Source of the DNA: Sulfolobus islandicus Y.N.15.51
GTDB taxonomy: Archaea; Thermoproteota; Thermoprotei_A; Sulfolobales; Sulfolobaceae
Direction: 5' to 3'
NCBI RefSeq assembly: GCF_000022485.1
Contig: NC_012624.1
Location: 1-42,245, forward strand
DNA: 42,245 nt
Shown: one piece after another, positions 21,954 to 30,175 of the stretch
Numbering within the stretch: the first letter of the stretch is position 1
Layout of the letters: every line of letters begins with the position of its first letter
Position numbers and translations under genes: made by a program
The notes under the pieces: model-generated
The model's input: only the letters and a program-made list of their open reading frames with translations
Told to the model about the DNA's origin: nothing
Databases searched by the model: none

Positions 21954-24900
21954 AAGGATAGTTTTCTTAGTTCCAGCTGCTTGGATTAAGATCTTATTTT
22001 CTTTTAGTTTTACGTCTTCCAGTAGCTCCGGATCCTTTGCTGCTGCTTTAAGCAGTTCTAAGTCTGTCTTAAGTACCCTGTACTGCTTATCTCCTATCTT
22101 TATTATTGCATAATCGGTATCCTCTTTGAGGACCTCTATCGTTACTTCTTTCAGCGTTAAACTCCCCAGTTTACTGTTAGCATTATTGGCAGCAGCTCCC
22201 TGGGCTGCTTGTTGAGCTATACTTTCAGCCTTCTCTTCTCTTTTGCCGTTAAACTCCCCAGTTAACTGTTCTTGTTTCTGTTCTTCTTTACTTTGTTGTT
22301 CTATCTCTTTCTTTAACTTTATTGAGAATATCTTAACTTTGTTTTTCTCTACATCAGAAAGTTGATTATATAGCTGCTGCAGCTTATCAAAACATTCTTC
22401 GTATGCCCATGAATGTACTTCTGCAAAGTCCTTAGTGCTTTCCTTTCTGAAATTATGCATTACTTGCTCCGGATGTACACTAAGCTCATTGCAGCTTTCT
22501 ATTTCAATTGCAATAGATCTATCATAAATGGGCCTCAATGTTGATTTGTCGATAGGTATAGCTACTATATCAGGTCTAGACGTCAAGCTCTGGTCTTGTT
22601 TGGCTGGAGTTACGTAATAACCTTGCTTCATGTACCTGAGCATTACCTTCATGGCCAGTTTTCTACCTTCAACAGAAGGAGCTACTGCTTTAACATTTCC
22701 AAACAGTCCCTTACCGTAGTAGAGAACCTTTTTGTTTCCTTCCTTTTCAACGTCTATATAACCTAGTTTCTCCAATCTGTTTACCACATCATTCACCTTA
22801 TCCCTGTCCAATCCTAGCTCCTTTAATAGATCAACTAAATACATCTTCTTCCCATTTTTGAACACGTGATATAGAACCAGTTGTTCTAATACGTTAGGTT
22901 TCTCTATATATTTCATAATTGGGTTAACTATACTCTCTATGTCTTCGCTCTTAGGTATCTCTCCGGTTATATATATCTGCATTCTGTCTATGACTTTCTT
23001 CAGCTTCTCTGGGTTCTTTTTCACAGGGACGTAGTTTACTTTAACCCTCACTGGGACAACCTTATCTCCCTCTTTTCTCGGTGTGATTATGGCTACAGTT
23101 TCGCCTACTCCTAGGCTGGGTAGGATTTTTTGTAGCTCTGAGCCGAACTCTGGAAATATTTCCGCAAACGCTTTAGCGTCATCTCCTTGTTCCTTCATCA
23201 ACAGCTTCACCCCAGTATTGCTCATTATTGATTTAATGAGGGGTTTGTCTAACTGTCCAGTGTGTTGATGAGCCATGATAATATGCATACCGTACTTCCT
23301 GGCTTCGCTTAGAATATCATCTATAACGCTCAATGATGCAATATTCTGGAACTCGTCCATAAATGCAATAATAGGAATCCTTTCCATGCCTAATGCAGCC
23401 CTCGCTAATGCATAGTACCATGTCTTGAAGATCCAACCAGCTAAAATCAGGAATGCCGCATCATTTCCTACTGCAGCTTTTGATGCGTTTATTACTATTA
23501 TGTTCCCGGGCTTGAATAGTTCCTTATCATCTATCTTACTCCTACTGAATATCTTTAGGAGAAGAGGGTTTGTCCCTAACATCTCAAGCCTCGACACAGC
23601 TGAGAGGAAGCTCTGTTCCTGCATGTTTTGGAACATCCCTAATTTATTTTCCCAAGTAGGATCATCAACTGGGAGATCTATCTCACCTGTCCTCAGTTTG
23701 TAAATAATTCTGTATAGATCTCTAAATGTAGGTTCTGGAGTTTTAGAATAAAGTAGCTGCATTGATACTTGAATGATATATTTTACGTAAACTGCGGTAT
23801 CCTTAAGTCCAAATAGTTTCTCGAATATTTCCATAACATTGCTGAACCCTAGTAGCAAGGCTTGTTCTTTATTTGGGATGTTTGGCAGTGCTAATGGGTT
23901 GATTGAAATCCCTGATTCTACAGGGTGGAAGTAGATTAGTTTTTCGTCATCTGCAAAATATGAAGCAACCTCTTCAGCCATGTCTCCGTGCGGGTCAAAA
24001 ATCATGATTATCGTGTTATTGTAAGCTTTCTTTATAGCAGTTATCAAGGAAATAATTGTTGTAGTCTTCCCAGCACCAGTGCCACCTATGACATATCCGT
24101 GTCGATAAAGATCTTCTAACTCTAACATGTAAGATTTACCAGATTGGATAGTTTTGCCTATTTCGAAACCATTCCTGTTAGGAGGAAGTTCCGGAAGTAT
24201 CCCCCCGGTTACGAAGTTCACTGGGATTATTGATGGATTGGGAATTACAGCTACTTTATTTATTTTCTCTTCATCAACCCAGAGCCATCTCTTAATTTTT
24301 AATGAATGAAATCTAGGCACCCTGGGGATATTATCTTCCCATCCCTTAGTTTTCCTAATTTCTAGTCTTAATTTTCTAGACCTAGTTAAAATAAATTGCT
24401 GAAGCTCCTTAGTCAATTCTTTTATTCTTTTTTTATCATCTGAAAGAATGTATGGTTGTAAATAGTATATGTTATCTTTCGCAAATTGCTCTAATCTCGA
24501 AGCTAGGACTTCCCTCTGTCTTTTGCCTATTATAGATTGGTTCCTTTTCAATTTATCAGAATATTTGAGAAATATCTCGTTGAGCCGTGGCTCAAGGACT
24601 ATCCAGAGCCTTAGTTGTTCCCTTGGCCGCAATTTAGTAAGAAAACTGTTGAAATCGTTGAACTCGGCACCCCAGTAGAAATCTTTCTCGTTTTTGAACA
24701 AAATACGACCTACGAATTTAGGGACTGGAATGTTAACATTTTCGTTAACACCGAAGTCCTTCCTTAAAACTTCTAGTTGTGTATTTGTGTAAGCATAGAG
24801 GTGCATTAAATCTTTGTCTTTAAAATATATGATCTCGAAGACATGTCCTAGAGAATTTAGGATGTTGAATGTCTTATCGTACTCGACTTTTGGGAATAAT

Positions 24901-24983
24901 TCGTAGTATTTGATTACTTCTTTTTTGCCCCACATCAGAAGAATATTATTTAAAAAGGGCTCAGTGTGGCAGTCTTTCCTCAT
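21939..24983 (-). CDS. traG: TraG/VirD4-like coupling ATPase with wHTH and nuclease-like domains
   Basis: 1014 residues. Walker A GGTGAGKTTT (about 299-308) and Walker B IIAFMDEFQN (about 536-545) with MAHQHTGQLDKP downstream define an archaeal VirD4/HerA-type ATPase. After it come a wHTH (about 690-745; LVDLLKELGLDRDKVNDVVN), a PD-(D/E)XK-like segment (SRPDIVAIPID near 802, IAIEIES near 825), a Gln/Lys linker containing two recombination motifs and a small terminal domain. It would couple DNA to the membrane channel. An internal TATA (24948-24956) suggests a start at 24935 (MWGKK) instead of 24983. Confidence 0.88.
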   Translation of the reverse strand: MRKDCHTEPFLNNILLMWGKKEVIKYYELFPKVEYDKTFNILNSLGHVFEIIYFKDKDLMHLYAYTNTQLEVLRKDFGVNENVNIPVPKFVGRILFKNEKDFYWGAEFNDFNSFLTKLRPREQLRLWIVLEPRLNEIFLKYSDKLKRNQSIIGKRQREVLASRLEQFAKDNIYYLQPYILSDDKKRIKELTKELQQFILTRSRKLRLEIRKTKGWEDNIPRVPRFHSLKIKRWLWVDEEKINKVAVIPNPSIIPVNFVTGGILPELPPNRNGFEIGKTIQSGKSYMLELEDLYRHGYVIGGTGAGKTTTIISLITAIKKAYNNTIIMIFDPHGDMAEEVASYFADDEKLIYFHPVESGISINPLALPNIPNKEQALLLGFSNVMEIFEKLFGLKDTAVYVKYIIQVSMQLLYSKTPEPTFRDLYRIIYKLRTGEIDLPVDDPTWENKLGMFQNMQEQSFLSAVSRLEMLGTNPLLLKIFSRSKIDDKELFKPGNIIVINASKAAVGNDAAFLILAGWIFKTWYYALARAALGMERIPIIAFMDEFQNIASLSVIDDILSEARKYGMHIIMAHQHTGQLDKPLIKSIMSNTGVKLLMKEQGDDAKAFAEIFPEFGSELQKILPSLGVGETVAIITPRKEGDKVVPVRVKVNYVPVKKNPEKLKKVIDRMQIYITGEIPKSEDIESIVNPIMKYIEKPNVLEQLVLYHVFKNGKKMYLVDLLKELGLDRDKVNDVVNRLEKLGYIDVEKEGNKKVLYYGKGLFGNVKAVAPSVEGRKLAMKVMLRYMKQGYYVTPAKQDQSLTSRPDIVAIPIDKSTLRPIYDRSIAIEIESCNELSVHPEQVMHNFRKESTKDFAEVHSWAYEECFDKLQQLYNQLSDVEKNKVKIFSIKLKKEIEQQSKEEQKQEQLTGEFNGKREEKAESIAQQAAQGAAANNANSKLGSLTLKEVTIEVLKEDTDYAIIKIGDKQYRVLKTDLELLKAAAKDPELLEDVKLKENKILIQAAGTKKTILLGPT
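22158..22173. repeat. Recombination motif copy, inside traG
   Basis: Exact copy encoding SKLGSLT at the start of the terminal domain. Confidence 0.9.
22250..22265. repeat. Recombination motif copy, inside traG
   Basis: TAAACTCCCCAGTTAA, one mismatch; encodes QLTGEFNG in a different frame from the copy at 22158. The pair brackets a 92-base linker that could be exchanged. Confidence 0.85.
24948..24956 (-). promoter_or_regulatory. Possible internal promoter of traG
   Basis: Minus-strand CTTTTTAAAT followed after 12 bases by ATG (24935). The spacing equals that at window position 1 and at 25504, favouring the shorter start. A second box (TTTATAAA, about 25039-25046) could serve the longer start. 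Confidence 0.45.
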
Positions 24984-25054
24984 ACTCTCAGCATGTCATC
25001 TCTTCATCATTGCCCTAAATTTCTATATGTAGAGAAAGTTTTATAAACTTTGAA

Positions 25055-25070
25055 TAAACTCCCCAGTTTA
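25055..25070. repeat. Recombination motif copy, between traG and gene 25092
   Basis: Exact copy in the intergenic region between traG and the small secreted protein. Confidence 0.9.
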
Positions 25071-25091
25071 ATGAGAAAAAATGAAATAACT

Positions 25092-25484
25092 TTAGTGAGC
25101 TAGGAAGAGTACTACTATTAAAAATAGCCAACCAGCTACTAATATGTAGCCTAATATTTTCTTAGCAACCTCAGCAAAAACTAATAAAATGTAAATAGCA
25201 GTTAGCGGGATTAACCATGCTATAATATTAGCATATGTTGAAGCTAAGCCTGGGTCTTGCTTTAACAATGTGTTCTGCAATATACCCTGAATAATCCCCA
25301 CTAACCAATTATATCCCTGAGCTACAAGATTAAGAATTCCCTGGAAGAAATTTGAAGGAGGAGCTGGGATTTTCTGAGCATAGCTCTGAATCTGTGTCGA
25401 ATTGATAATACTGTTGTTTGTAGTTGTTGCAGTCACAGTTACTCCTAATACTATTATAACGAATAGAGCTAATAGAGTCCTCAT
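25092..25484 (-). CDS. Secreted/membrane protein of the conjugation module
   Basis: 130 residues. A signal peptide or first membrane span (MRTLLALFVIIVLGVTVTA) is followed by an Asn/Thr/Ser-rich stretch, an amphipathic segment (NLVAQGYNWLVGIIQGIL) and two spans (ANIIAWLIPLTAIYILLVF, GYILVAGWLFLIVVLF). The length and two-span core recall small VirB2/VirB3-class channel or pilin-like proteins, but there is no proof. Divergent from the M48-like gene through the shared promoter at 25504-25512. Confidence 0.65.
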   Translation of the reverse strand: MRTLLALFVIIVLGVTVTATTTNNSIINSTQIQSYAQKIPAPPSNFFQGILNLVAQGYNWLVGIIQGILQNTLLKQDPGLASTYANIIAWLIPLTAIYILLVFAEVAKKILGYILVAGWLFLIVVLFLAH

Positions 25485-25503
25485 TTTTGCCCAGAATAAA
25501 GTA

Positions 25504-25512
25504 TTTTAAAAA
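25504..25512. promoter_or_regulatory. Divergent promoter of 25092-25484 and 25524-26078
   Basis: TTTTAAAAA in a 39-base gap; readable as a TATA box on both strands, 11 bases before ATG 25524 on the right and about 20 before ATG 25484 on the left. Confidence 0.6.
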
Positions 25513-25523
25513 GCTATTAGGTG

Positions 25524-26078
25524 ATGGACTGGTTTCTGTCATTATTTAACATTATATTAGTTTTAGTATTCTATGAGGTGTTTCATGGGATACTTTACTA
25601 CAAAAGTAGGGAAGTGAAAAGGGAAGGAAGGATAAGCGTGAGAGTTTTAAATATTAACGAAGAAAACGCGGTAACACTTAACAGTATATTCTTTAGAAAC
25701 ACTATAGTTTTTCTCTCTAACAAGATAGATGAGAAAATCTTAACACATGAAGAAGGACATACTAAACAATTCAATTACATTTATGCTTTTCTGATAGCAG
25801 TAGCTGCTTTGTTATCAATTAGTACTTTGTTAGCAATCCCAGCTATTCTGGTAGGGAAATTCTTATTATGGAAAATGGAAAGGGATGCGGATCTTTACGC
25901 ATATACTAAATATAATATAAAATACGAAAGCGTTGCTGAGAGGCCTAAATCTAAAATTGATAGAATAAAAGCTTGGGTCTTTGATACTCATCCACCTGAC
26001 TGGGTAAGAGAAAAAGAAGAATATTATGAAAAAAAGATTAGTTTGATCAAATTATTTATTCAAGATCTGACTTCTTAA
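25524..26078 (+). CDS. Membrane zinc metalloprotease, M48-like
   Basis: 184 residues from ATG at 25524. An N-terminal span (WFLSLFNIILVLVFYEVFH) is followed by HEEGH (residues about 75-79), two further spans, then MERDADLYA with the third zinc ligand Glu, and DTHPPDWVRE, the typical C-terminal word of M48 peptidases. It is about 100 residues shorter than HtpX. It would act at the membrane, perhaps trimming pilin-like or channel subunits during assembly of the mating apparatus. The 3' end overlaps the convergent gene at 26052 by 27 bases. Confidence 0.8.
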   Translation: MDWFLSLFNIILVLVFYEVFHGILYYKSREVKREGRISVRVLNINEENAVTLNSIFFRNTIVFLSNKIDEKILTHEEGHTKQFNYIYAFLIAVAALLSISTLLAIPAILVGKFLLWKMERDADLYAYTKYNIKYESVAERPKSKIDRIKAWVFDTHPPDWVREKEEYYEKKISLIKLFIQDLTS

Positions 26079-26333
26079 TCTCCTATACTCAACTATGCCT
26101 CCGATCAGACTTACGAACCCAATTAACGCCAGAAAGTCCGTTATGTAGCTAGCATCGCTCCCCAGTAAGCTGCTAAAGCTGCTGTCGAAAGTACTAGCTA
26201 TAGCTCCTCCTAACAGCGCTAACCCGGCTATGAAACCTCCCACTGCAGCCTCATGGTTGCCCTTCCTATACTTCGTTACTGGCATCTTCACTACTGCTTT
26301 TGCCTTACATTTTATCACTTGTAGCCTTTTCAT
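26052..26333 (-). CDS. Small two-span membrane protein, possible pilin/VirB2-like
   Basis: 93 residues. A basic N-terminus (MKRLQVIKCKAKAVVKMPVT) leads to two hydrophobic segments: a Gly/Ala-rich one (AAVGGFIAGLALLGGAIAST) and one around YITDFLALIGFVSLIGGIV, ending in a basic tail. A basic leader plus two spans is the general layout of VirB2-like pilins, but no processing site is certain. It is divergent from 26376 through the shared TTTTTAAAAA box. The M48-like protease next door is a possible processing partner; this is inference. Confidence 0.6.
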   Translation of the reverse strand: MKRLQVIKCKAKAVVKMPVTKYRKGNHEAAVGGFIAGLALLGGAIASTFDSSFSSLLGSDASYITDFLALIGFVSLIGGIVEYRRLRSQILNK

Positions 26334-26351
26334 TGCGCCTCATCTTATCTC

Positions 26352-26361
26352 TTTTTAAAAA
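26352..26361. promoter_or_regulatory. Divergent conjugation promoter
   Basis: TTTTTAAAAA followed by CCCCC, between divergent ATGs at 26333 and 26376 (19 and 15 bases away from the box ends). Confidence 0.65.
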
Positions 26362-26375
26362 CCCCCTATCTTAGA

Positions 26376-26891
26376 ATGAAGCTAAGAGAATTAACAGTAG
26401 GTTGGCTATACACGACAAGTGGAATAGATGAGAAAAGTTTCCCTATCGGAATAAAGAACGTGAATATGAAAGAATTACTAGTAATATTTCCACTGCTAAT
26501 ACTGACTATCAGTTTTGCTTTTAAGAATATAATGATAGCAATGGCATTTATAGCACCAGTGTTCTTCTTCGTATTTTATGAAGAGAAGTCCATGGATGAA
26601 TTTCAGTACATATATCATTTCCTCAGGTTCTATCTCAACGACTTCCTGGCGCCTAAAGAAGAGAAAAATAAGAAAGAGAGTAAGAAGAAAGTAAAAACTT
26701 TTGACATAAAGAAGTTTAAAGATGAAATAATAATTACTGCATCGGCGTTATTAGCATTAACAAACGTAAATGCGTTCATAAATACGTTTCAGTTGAAGTT
26801 TTACTACCCAACCTCATTGAGTCAAGATCTACTCTTCGCCGTTGGAACTGGTGTAGCAATAGGATTTATTATATCGAAAATTAGAAAGTAA
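26376..26891 (+). CDS. PrgI/VirB3-like membrane protein
   Basis: 171 residues. After about 30 cytoplasmic residues come two adjacent spans (LLVIFPLLILTISFAFKN, IMIAMAFIAPVFFFVFY) followed by EEKSMDEFQYIYHFLRFYLN, the same arrangement as PrgI/VirB3 proteins that anchor VirB4 in type IV systems. A Lys-rich linker and two more hydrophobic segments complete the chain. It fits with the VirB4-like ATPase at 37373. Assignment rests on topology and context rather than strong sequence identity. Confidence 0.6.
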   Translation: MKLRELTVGWLYTTSGIDEKSFPIGIKNVNMKELLVIFPLLILTISFAFKNIMIAMAFIAPVFFFVFYEEKSMDEFQYIYHFLRFYLNDFLAPKEEKNKKESKKKVKTFDIKKFKDEIIITASALLALTNVNAFINTFQLKFYYPTSLSQDLLFAVGTGVAIGFIISKIRK

Positions 26892-26899
26892 AAAATAAG

Positions 26900-27055
26900 T
26901 TAATCTATTTTTATCACATCAACTTTTCTTTTGCTTTTTAGTCCTGCAACTATTTTAGGGTCATTGATATACAGCGTAAGTTCCATAGGAAATGCCCTAT
27001 ACTTTTTTGCTAGTTCTATTATCTCTTCTGGATCCTTACTTCTTATTGCCAGCAT
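26900..27055 (-). CDS. Small hypothetical protein, 51 residues
   Basis: MLAIRSKDPEEIIELAKKYR is followed by FPMELTLYINDPKIVAGLKS and a basic strand. Helix and two strands with well-spaced charges look like a real small domain, and the gene occupies most of a 298-base gap. It is convergent with 26376-26891 and stops nine bases away. An AT-rich TATA candidate (about 27059-27066) lies very near the ATG; TTTAATTTATTA further upstream is another. No family recognised. Confidence 0.5.
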   Translation of the reverse strand: MLAIRSKDPEEIIELAKKYRAFPMELTLYINDPKIVAGLKSKRKVDVIKID

Positions 27056-27189
27056 CAAATATAATTATATCTACAGGCTAATAAATTAAACAAAACGATT
27101 GCTTTCCCTAAAATTACGTTAAGCCGAAGATCAGTTTAAACTAGTTGCTTAAGAGAAAATAAGGAAAAACGGAACTGCTGTTAAAGTTT

Positions 27190-27801
27190 TCAACTCAACT
27201 TGTTTATTTCTTCATTTATCTTCTTCTGCACTTCACCTATCAAGTCGTTCAAACTGACTACCTCATACCTTACTTTTCCGTTCCTTATTGCATCCCTAAC
27301 TTTTCTTTCTCTCTCAGTTAGAGAACTAGATTTCCCGCTCTTAACTTCAATGAAGATTACCTCTGGGTGTACATTATCGTCAGAAAGTCCTTTGAAAGCA
27401 ATGTAATCCACTGGACTACCTAAATGCCTGAAGTCCTTAGGATTAACTTGATATTTGTCTGCCAGAAGTAGAGGAGCAAATTCTTCCCCTATTCTTCCTA
27501 AAAGAGTATTAACTGATCTAGCTATAGCGTCCTTTCTTATCATTTGTTCATTCTGTTGTTTCCACATTTCCAACTGCGCTTCATATTGCTGTTTTATTGA
27601 TTGTTCTAATTGCTTCTGTAATTGTTGTGAGTGTTGATTAACCCAGTTATTGAACATCTGTTGAGCTATTTGTTGCGAATTAAGCTGAACTTCTGTTATC
27701 TTCTTATTTAGTTGCGAAACCTTCCTTGAATAATATGCGATAACTATTATTAGGACTATTAGAAGTAGAGCTGATACCCCACCTAAAATTTCCACTAACA
27801 T
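27190..27801 (-). CDS. Membrane-anchored Holliday-junction-resolvase-related nuclease
   Basis: 203 residues from ATG at 27801, about 25 bases after the centre of TTATAATT (27823-27830); a longer start at 27840 would include that box. Order: one membrane span (VSALLLIVLIIVIAYYSR), a Gln-rich coiled coil to about residue 85, then a nuclease domain: GRIGEEFAPLL, FRHLGSPVDYIAFKG and VIFIEVKSGKSSSLTERERK. The E...D...EVK set is that of the endonuclease-related Holliday resolvase family (PF10107-like). Anchoring a DNA-cleaving domain at the membrane within the conjugation module suggests a role in DNA processing at the pore; inference. Confidence 0.75.
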   Translation of the reverse strand: MLVEILGGVSALLLIVLIIVIAYYSRKVSQLNKKITEVQLNSQQIAQQMFNNWVNQHSQQLQKQLEQSIKQQYEAQLEMWKQQNEQMIRKDAIARSVNTLLGRIGEEFAPLLLADKYQVNPKDFRHLGSPVDYIAFKGLSDDNVHPEVIFIEVKSGKSSSLTERERKVRDAIRNGKVRYEVVSLNDLIGEVQKKINEEINKLS

Positions 27802-27862
27802 ATTTTCTAAATCGAAAGAGAGAATTATAACTTTTAGCACTTGTAAAGTTTGCCCTTATTTT

Positions 27863-27902
27863 ACCTTAAGCACCTAGTATAAACATCCCTTTTGCTTAAG
27901 GT
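27863..27902. repeat. 9-bp inverted repeat in a divergent intergenic region
   Basis: ACCTTAAGC (27863-27871) and GCTTAAGGT (27894-27902), a perfect match with a 22-base spacer, between divergent genes at 27801 and 27987. It could be an operator; no T-run suggests a terminator. Confidence 0.5.
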
Positions 27903-27980
27903 GGTTTTAGGACTAACTCCCGTAGAGTTTAAAGTTAAAACAGAAAAGTATTTAGCTATAGAAGGAGAATAAAAAAGTGA

Positions 27981-28589
27981 ATGACGATGAGGAAGTTTAA
28001 CTATAACGAAATAGTAATCCTCAACCCATTGCAGACTAGGTACCAAATGATGTCTTCTAGGGTATTCATCTCTCTCCATGCTGCAGCAAACGACGGAATT
28101 TACAGAATGAATAGAAGAAAGTTTGTGACAAAGTACGGTCCAAAGACTATAGGAATATATATGCTAGGAGCTTTCGGCGCTCTCATTTTACTTATAGGTA
28201 TAGGTATGGCAGCTTATCCGTTCACTCAGACTACTGGGATGACTAGTGCTGATGGTCTAATTGCTATAGTCATAGGAGGGCTTATGTTATATTTTGCTAT
28301 AAAGAATGCAAAGAAAACGGTTCAGAAAATAAATGAAGAGAAAGGGATTGAAGGGGAACTTGTAGTCCCATGGAATCAAGTTAAGACTATAACTGTCATG
28401 AATGTGAGGCAAGAAAACGTAGCTAATAGGCCTAGCTTAGTTCTCAATACTATAGCTCCTACTTACAAGGAAATAGGTGACTGGCATGTACTTACCATAG
28501 ACGGGAGGGACATAACAATACCTAACGTAGATGATCCTTATAATAAGCTAAATTACGTAAAAAATAGATTTAATTTAAATTTTAGTTGA
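27981..28589 (+). CDS. Two-span membrane protein with cytosolic domains
   Basis: About 200 residues (ATG at 27981; ATG at 27987 also possible). An N-terminal soluble part (KFNYNEIVILNPLQTRYQMM and on) is followed by two spans (IGIYMLGAFGALILLIGIGM, GLIAIVIGGLMLYFAI) and a C-terminal beta-rich domain (GELVVPWNQVKTITVMNV, WHVLTIDGRDITIPN), like PH-like domains of some membrane proteins. No specific family recognised. Divergent from the nuclease gene and convergent with the TrbL-like gene, which ends five bases away. Probably a mating-apparatus component. Confidence 0.6.
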   Translation: MTMRKFNYNEIVILNPLQTRYQMMSSRVFISLHAAANDGIYRMNRRKFVTKYGPKTIGIYMLGAFGALILLIGIGMAAYPFTQTTGMTSADGLIAIVIGGLMLYFAIKNAKKTVQKINEEKGIEGELVVPWNQVKTITVMNVRQENVANRPSLVLNTIAPTYKEIGDWHVLTIDGRDITIPNVDDPYNKLNYVKNRFNLNFS

Positions 28590-28593
28590 TTTT

Positions 28594-30099
28594 TTACATA
28601 TATCTTCCAGGTGGTGGTTCTGAGGACGTAGATCCGCCACTATTATTTTCTACTACTACGGTATTTCCGGATCCTCCTCCGTTTTTCTTTCTGAATGCTC
28701 CCATCATATGTTCTCCTGGTCTTAGTCCGAAGACAAAGAAAGCTAGAGTGAACAAAAATTCCCCATCCATAGCTATAGGGTCGATAGCAAACATTAACGC
28801 TCCCAATGGCAGTGTTGCCAATATAGCGAATGTTACTGCAGCTATCAGCCCAGCAACCATAAGTCCTATCAATAAGTCTATGACCACCATAGCAATTTTT
28901 CTTGTCCATTCGAATATCCATAGAGTAGCCCATAAGGGAATTGTGTCTACTATCGCTAGCATTACAGCGTACTTAATCGTTGCTATTGCTAAAGTAATAG
29001 CTAATAAGAACATAACGAGGGACAAGAACATCGACAACGCATCACCAAACCCAAACGGGATGCCATTCATTAAGGCAAATAATGCAGTAAACAATGTAGC
29101 TCCCCCTGTATATTCAACTGTTGCGATCCCTAAGTAAGGTCCTGCAACAGAATATATTATAGAATTAATGAAATTCGCAGCGTAAGTATAAATTGTTAGG
29201 CCACCCGCGAAGAACAGTCCCCAAACAGATAATTTGTACATTACGTCTCCAGCAAGATCCACGAGATCGGCATACTCTCCCCTTATAGCGTTATAGGCGA
29301 TTGAGAAAGCTATGAAAAGCATTGCGAGCCCAACGCTAAAGTCTTTCATTTGGTTGTAAATTGATTGTGACGCTGGTGACATGGTAGGAGTAGGAGAATA
29401 TGTCATCCATTCCAGAGGTGCTCCAAAAATCTGTAGTAATGTTGTTAGGAATCCTGTAAACGCATTAGCGACAGAGTTAATTAATCCAGAAATTGCGCCT
29501 GTGATTGCTCCTTCTATCCACCCAAGAGGTGAAGGGGGGTTTGTAACTGTAACCAGAACTGCCCCAGAACCTCCAGCAAAATTCTGTTGATTAATTACAC
29601 TTGCTGCAACTATGTATTTACCTGGATCATTAAAAGTATAGGTAAAAGAAGTACCTCCAGTAGCGTTGTACACTATACTTCCATTATATAGAACAGTCCA
29701 TATTACAGTTCCAGACATGGAAGGACTCCATGAGACTGTATAAGTTTCAGTATTGCCTGTGTACGCTGAAGTAGGACCAGAAACTTTTACCTGTAGTTGC
29801 ACTAGCGTAATTTGTACATTTCCTCCTATCTTACCTCCTGTAGCAGCTGCAAGAAATATCGCTGATGCCATAGCAGCAGCAAACAACACTAACGCATAAC
29901 GCTGGTCGTATCTGTTAGCTAATATTGCTAAGAGTATGAGAGCTGCTGGTATCAGTGTCTGCAGTGTAGCTATAAACTGGCCTAAGCCACCTGGACTTCC
30001 TCCTCCACCTCCTTGTGCCGTTGCTATAATATTTCCTGCTCCTGAAAGCAGTGATGGAAGTACTAATATTATTAATAGGATAGTTAATGCTTTCCTCAT
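28594..30099 (-). CDS. TrbL/VirB6-like channel protein with PKD-like external domain
   Basis: 501 residues. Signal-like N-terminus (MRKALTILLIILVLPSLLSG), two spans to about residue 90, an immunoglobulin/PKD-like domain (about 107-190; VSGPTSAYTGNTETYTVSWS, FTYTFNDPGKYIVAA), then seven or so hydrophobic segments to about 470 and a Gly/Asn/Ser-rich cytosolic tail. The polytopic C-terminal half is typical of TrbL/VirB6 channel proteins and of conserved section A of Sulfolobus conjugative plasmids. It should form part of the DNA transfer pore. Promoter TTTTTAAAAA at 30121-30130. Confidence 0.75.
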   Translation of the reverse strand: MRKALTILLIILVLPSLLSGAGNIIATAQGGGGGSPGGLGQFIATLQTLIPAALILLAILANRYDQRYALVLFAAAMASAIFLAAATGGKIGGNVQITLVQLQVKVSGPTSAYTGNTETYTVSWSPSMSGTVIWTVLYNGSIVYNATGGTSFTYTFNDPGKYIVAASVINQQNFAGGSGAVLVTVTNPPSPLGWIEGAITGAISGLINSVANAFTGFLTTLLQIFGAPLEWMTYSPTPTMSPASQSIYNQMKDFSVGLAMLFIAFSIAYNAIRGEYADLVDLAGDVMYKLSVWGLFFAGGLTIYTYAANFINSIIYSVAGPYLGIATVEYTGGATLFTALFALMNGIPFGFGDALSMFLSLVMFLLAITLAIATIKYAVMLAIVDTIPLWATLWIFEWTRKIAMVVIDLLIGLMVAGLIAAVTFAILATLPLGALMFAIDPIAMDGEFLFTLAFFVFGLRPGEHMMGAFRKKNGGGSGNTVVVENNSGGSTSSEPPPGRYM

Positions 30100-30120
30100 T
30101 TTCCACTCCTAATCAAGCTC

Positions 30121-30130
30121 TTTTTAAAAA
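30121..30130 (-). promoter_or_regulatory. Promoter of the TrbL-like gene
   Basis: TTTTTAAAAA centred about 26 bases before ATG 30099. The block through 30170 is repeated, degraded, at 2955-3000. Confidence 0.65.
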
Positions 30131-30141
30131 GCTCAGTTGAA

Positions 30142-30157
30142 TAAACTCCCCAGTTTA
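30142..30157. repeat. Recombination motif copy, downstream of the nuclease remnant
   Basis: Exact TAAACTCCCCAGTTTA between the TrbL promoter and the end of the broken gene at 30176. Confidence 0.9.
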
Positions 30158-30175
30158 CTGAAGAAAAATTCAAGC

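Noticed and set aside
27861-28079. Minus-strand frame of 72 codons overlapping the start of the gene at 27981
   Set aside because: Covers the divergent promoter region and inverted repeat and has no recognisable structure.
28586-29137. Long plus-strand frame opposite the TrbL-like gene
   Set aside because: A shadow of the strongly biased codons of the minus-strand membrane protein; Pro/Ser/Ala/Ile-rich with no domain pattern.
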